Source: an uncultured Formosa sp.
GTDB lineage: Bacteria; Bacteroidota; Bacteroidia; Flavobacteriales; Flavobacteriaceae
NCBI GenBank assembly: GCA_902516685.1
Contig: CABXZJ010000035.1
Coordinates: 1-6,208 of the forward strand
DNA length: 6,208 nucleotides
Direction: 5' to 3'
The translations under genes and the position numbers were made by a program. Below, piece after piece: positions 4,921 through 6,208 of this stretch. Within the stretch, counting starts at the first letter, position 1. The number at the start of each line of letters is the position of its first letter. The notes under the pieces were generated by a model. The model ran no database searches and had not been told where the DNA came from. It saw only the letters and a program-made list of their open reading frames with translations.

Positions 4921-6208
4921 ATGGATAAATTTGTTGTTTCTGCACTTAAGTATAGACCCCAATCTTTCAAGGATGTTGTTGGTCAATCAGCAATTACGAC
5001 TACTTTAGAAAAAGCGATAAGAGATAATCATTTAGCAAAGGCACTTCTTTTTACGGGACCACGTGGAGTTGGAAAAACTACATGTGCTAGAATATTAGCA
5101 AAAATGATTAATACAAAACGGGATAATGATACAAATGAGGATTTCTCTTTTAATATATTTGAATTAGACGCAGCTTCTAATAATTCAATTGAAGATATTA
5201 GAAATTTAACGGATCAAGTTAGAATTCCTCCCCAAGTTGGTGAATACAAGGTATATATTATCGATGAAGTGCATATGTTATCTACCAGTGCCTTTAATGC
5301 CTTTCTAAAAACGCTTGAAGAGCCTCCTAAACACTGTATCTTCATATTAGCAACTACAGAAAAGCATAAAATTATACCTACTATTCTTTCTCGATGTCAG
5401 ATATTTGATTTCAAAAGAATAACTATTTCAGATGCAAAAAATTATCTTAAACTTATTGCCAAAGAACAAGGAGTTAAAGCTGATGAAGATGCGTTACACA
5501 TAATTGCACAAAAGTCTGATGGTGCCATGAGAGATGCTCTTTCAATTTTTGATCGTGTTGTAAGTTTTTGTGGGGAACATCTAACTCGAAAAGCGGTTTC
5601 TGAAAATTTAAACGTTCTAGATTATGATATTTACCTCGAGGCTACAGATTTAATTCTTAAAAACAACATTCCTAGTCTTTTAAATTTATTTAATGATATT
5701 TTAATTAAAGGTTTTGAAGGCCAACATTTCATCAGTGGTTTAGCCTCACACTTTAGGGACTTATTTGTTGCAAAAACTCCAGAAACTCTAGATCTACTTG
5801 AGATACCACCAAATATAATTGAGAATTATAAAATGCAATCAAAATTAACAAGTCCTGCTTTTCTAACTAAAGCTATTTACTTTGCAAATGATTGCGATTT
5901 AAAATATCGGCAAAGTAGAAATCAGCGCCTATTAGTAGAAATTTCACTTATGAAATTAGCCTCCATCAATTTTGATGGAGAAAAAAAAAAGTGCTCTGAT
6001 TTTATAATTCCCGGAAAATATTTTTCTAAGACAATTGAATCAAAAATAATTTCAAATACTAAAAAAACTGATTCTAAAAATAATGAATCACCCTCAAATG
6101 TTGTAAATGAAAAACAGCAAATACCTATTGGTGAAGCTGATTCAGTAGGTCCTTCTAAAAAGTCACATATTTTACCTAAGATATCAAATAACTATCATCA
6201 GCCCTCCG
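4921..6208 (+). CDS. dnaX: DNA polymerase III subunit tau/gamma (clamp loader ATPase), 3' end beyond the window
   Basis: DnaX is the ATPase core of the clamp loader that places the beta clamp on primed DNA; its long form (tau) also couples polymerases and DnaB. The frame is open for 429 codons to the window edge with no stop. Motifs are KYRPQSFKDVVGQ (10-22), Walker A GPRGVGKTT (46-54), ELDAASNNSIEDIRNL (81-96), Walker B IIDEVHM (113-119), sensor 1 ILATTEKHK (142-150), the arginine-finger SRC motif (157-159) and sensor 2 GAMRDALSIFDR (201-212). The collar domain runs to about residue 355, followed by a Ser/Asn/Lys-rich linker that begins the tau-specific part. The four-cysteine zinc module normally found between Walker A and ELDAASN is absent, as I recall for Flavobacteriia. 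The start at 4921 gives MDKFVVSALKYRP, the expected N-terminus. A probable recoding site lies at 5961-5991. Confidence 0.96.
   Translation, partial: MDKFVVSALKYRPQSFKDVVGQSAITTTLEKAIRDNHLAKALLFTGPRGVGKTTCARILAKMINTKRDNDTNEDFSFNIFELDAASNNSIEDIRNLTDQVRIPPQVGEYKVYIIDEVHMLSTSAFNAFLKTLEEPPKHCIFILATTEKHKIIPTILSRCQIFDFKRITISDAKNYLKLIAKEQGVKADEDALHIIAQKSDGAMRDALSIFDRVVSFCGEHLTRKAVSENLNVLDYDIYLEATDLILKNNIPSLLNLFNDILIKGFEGQHFISGLASHFRDLFVAKTPETLDLLEIPPNIIENYKMQSKLTSPAFLTKAIYFANDCDLKYRQSRNQRLLVEISLMKLASINFDGEKKKCSDFIIPGKYFSKTIESKIISNTKKTDSKNNESPSNVVNEKQQIPIGEADSVGPSKKSHILPKISNNYHQPS
5961..5991 (+). promoter_or_regulatory. dnaX: Probable recoding site in dnaX: hairpin plus A10 slippery run
   Basis: CTCCATCAA (5961-5969) and TTGATGGAG (5972-5980) form a perfect 9-bp inverted repeat; as RNA it is at least an 8-bp stem with an AUUU loop. 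Ten A residues (5981-5990) follow with no gap, then G. The last seven bases read A AAA AAG in the zero frame, the same heptamer and phase as the E. coli dnaX frameshift site. After the run, the -1 frame reads GTG CTC TGA (stop 5997-5999), and the +1 frame stops at 6005-6007. Either shift would end the protein at about 359-361 residues, exactly at the junction of the collar domain and the tau linker. A GGAG (5977-5980) could also act as an internal Shine-Dalgarno-like stimulator, though it is closer than in E. coli. Confidence 0.65.

Overview
The window is very AT-rich, gene-dense chromosomal DNA that looks like a member of the Bacteroidota, most likely the class Flavobacteriia. The evidence is the gene families (a DUF3822 protein, a DnaX without the zinc module, a compact RecD/Dda-like helicase), recurrent TAnnTTTG promoter -7 boxes, and the lack of strong Shine-Dalgarno sequences. 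I see no mobile element, tRNA or CRISPR array. The genus cannot be read from the sequence.

Left arm (1-2357, all on the minus strand, transcribed from 2357 towards 1): a superfamily 1B DNA helicase, then kdsB (CMP-Kdo synthetase family), then the first 38 codons of an iron-containing alcohol dehydrogenase that resembles KdnB, the Kdo 8-oxidase. The kdsB-kdnB pair suggests that this organism builds its LPS inner core with the 8-amino sugar Kdo8N rather than plain Kdo.

Middle (2358-4526, plus strand): a 114-bp divergent promoter region, then three closely packed genes. These are a two-helix membrane protein of unknown function, a DUF3822 protein (actin-like fold family) and rsmD (16S rRNA m2G966 methyltransferase), whose start overlaps the DUF3822 stop by one base. 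The first two look like a conserved pair of unknown role.

Right arm (4513-6208): rnpB, the RNase P RNA, lies on the minus strand. It meets rsmD tail to tail at a hairpin whose loop begins the rsmD stop codon. On the other side, rnpB and dnaX diverge from a 91-bp region holding both candidate promoters. dnaX (DNA polymerase III tau/gamma) is open to the window edge.

The most interesting signal is inside dnaX. A perfect 9-bp inverted repeat at 5961-5980 is followed directly by ten A residues (5981-5990). Both alternative reading frames stop within 20 bases of the run. This is the expected layout of a recoding site (transcriptional slippage or -1 ribosomal frameshifting) that would make a short gamma-type subunit of about 359 residues as well as full-length tau.
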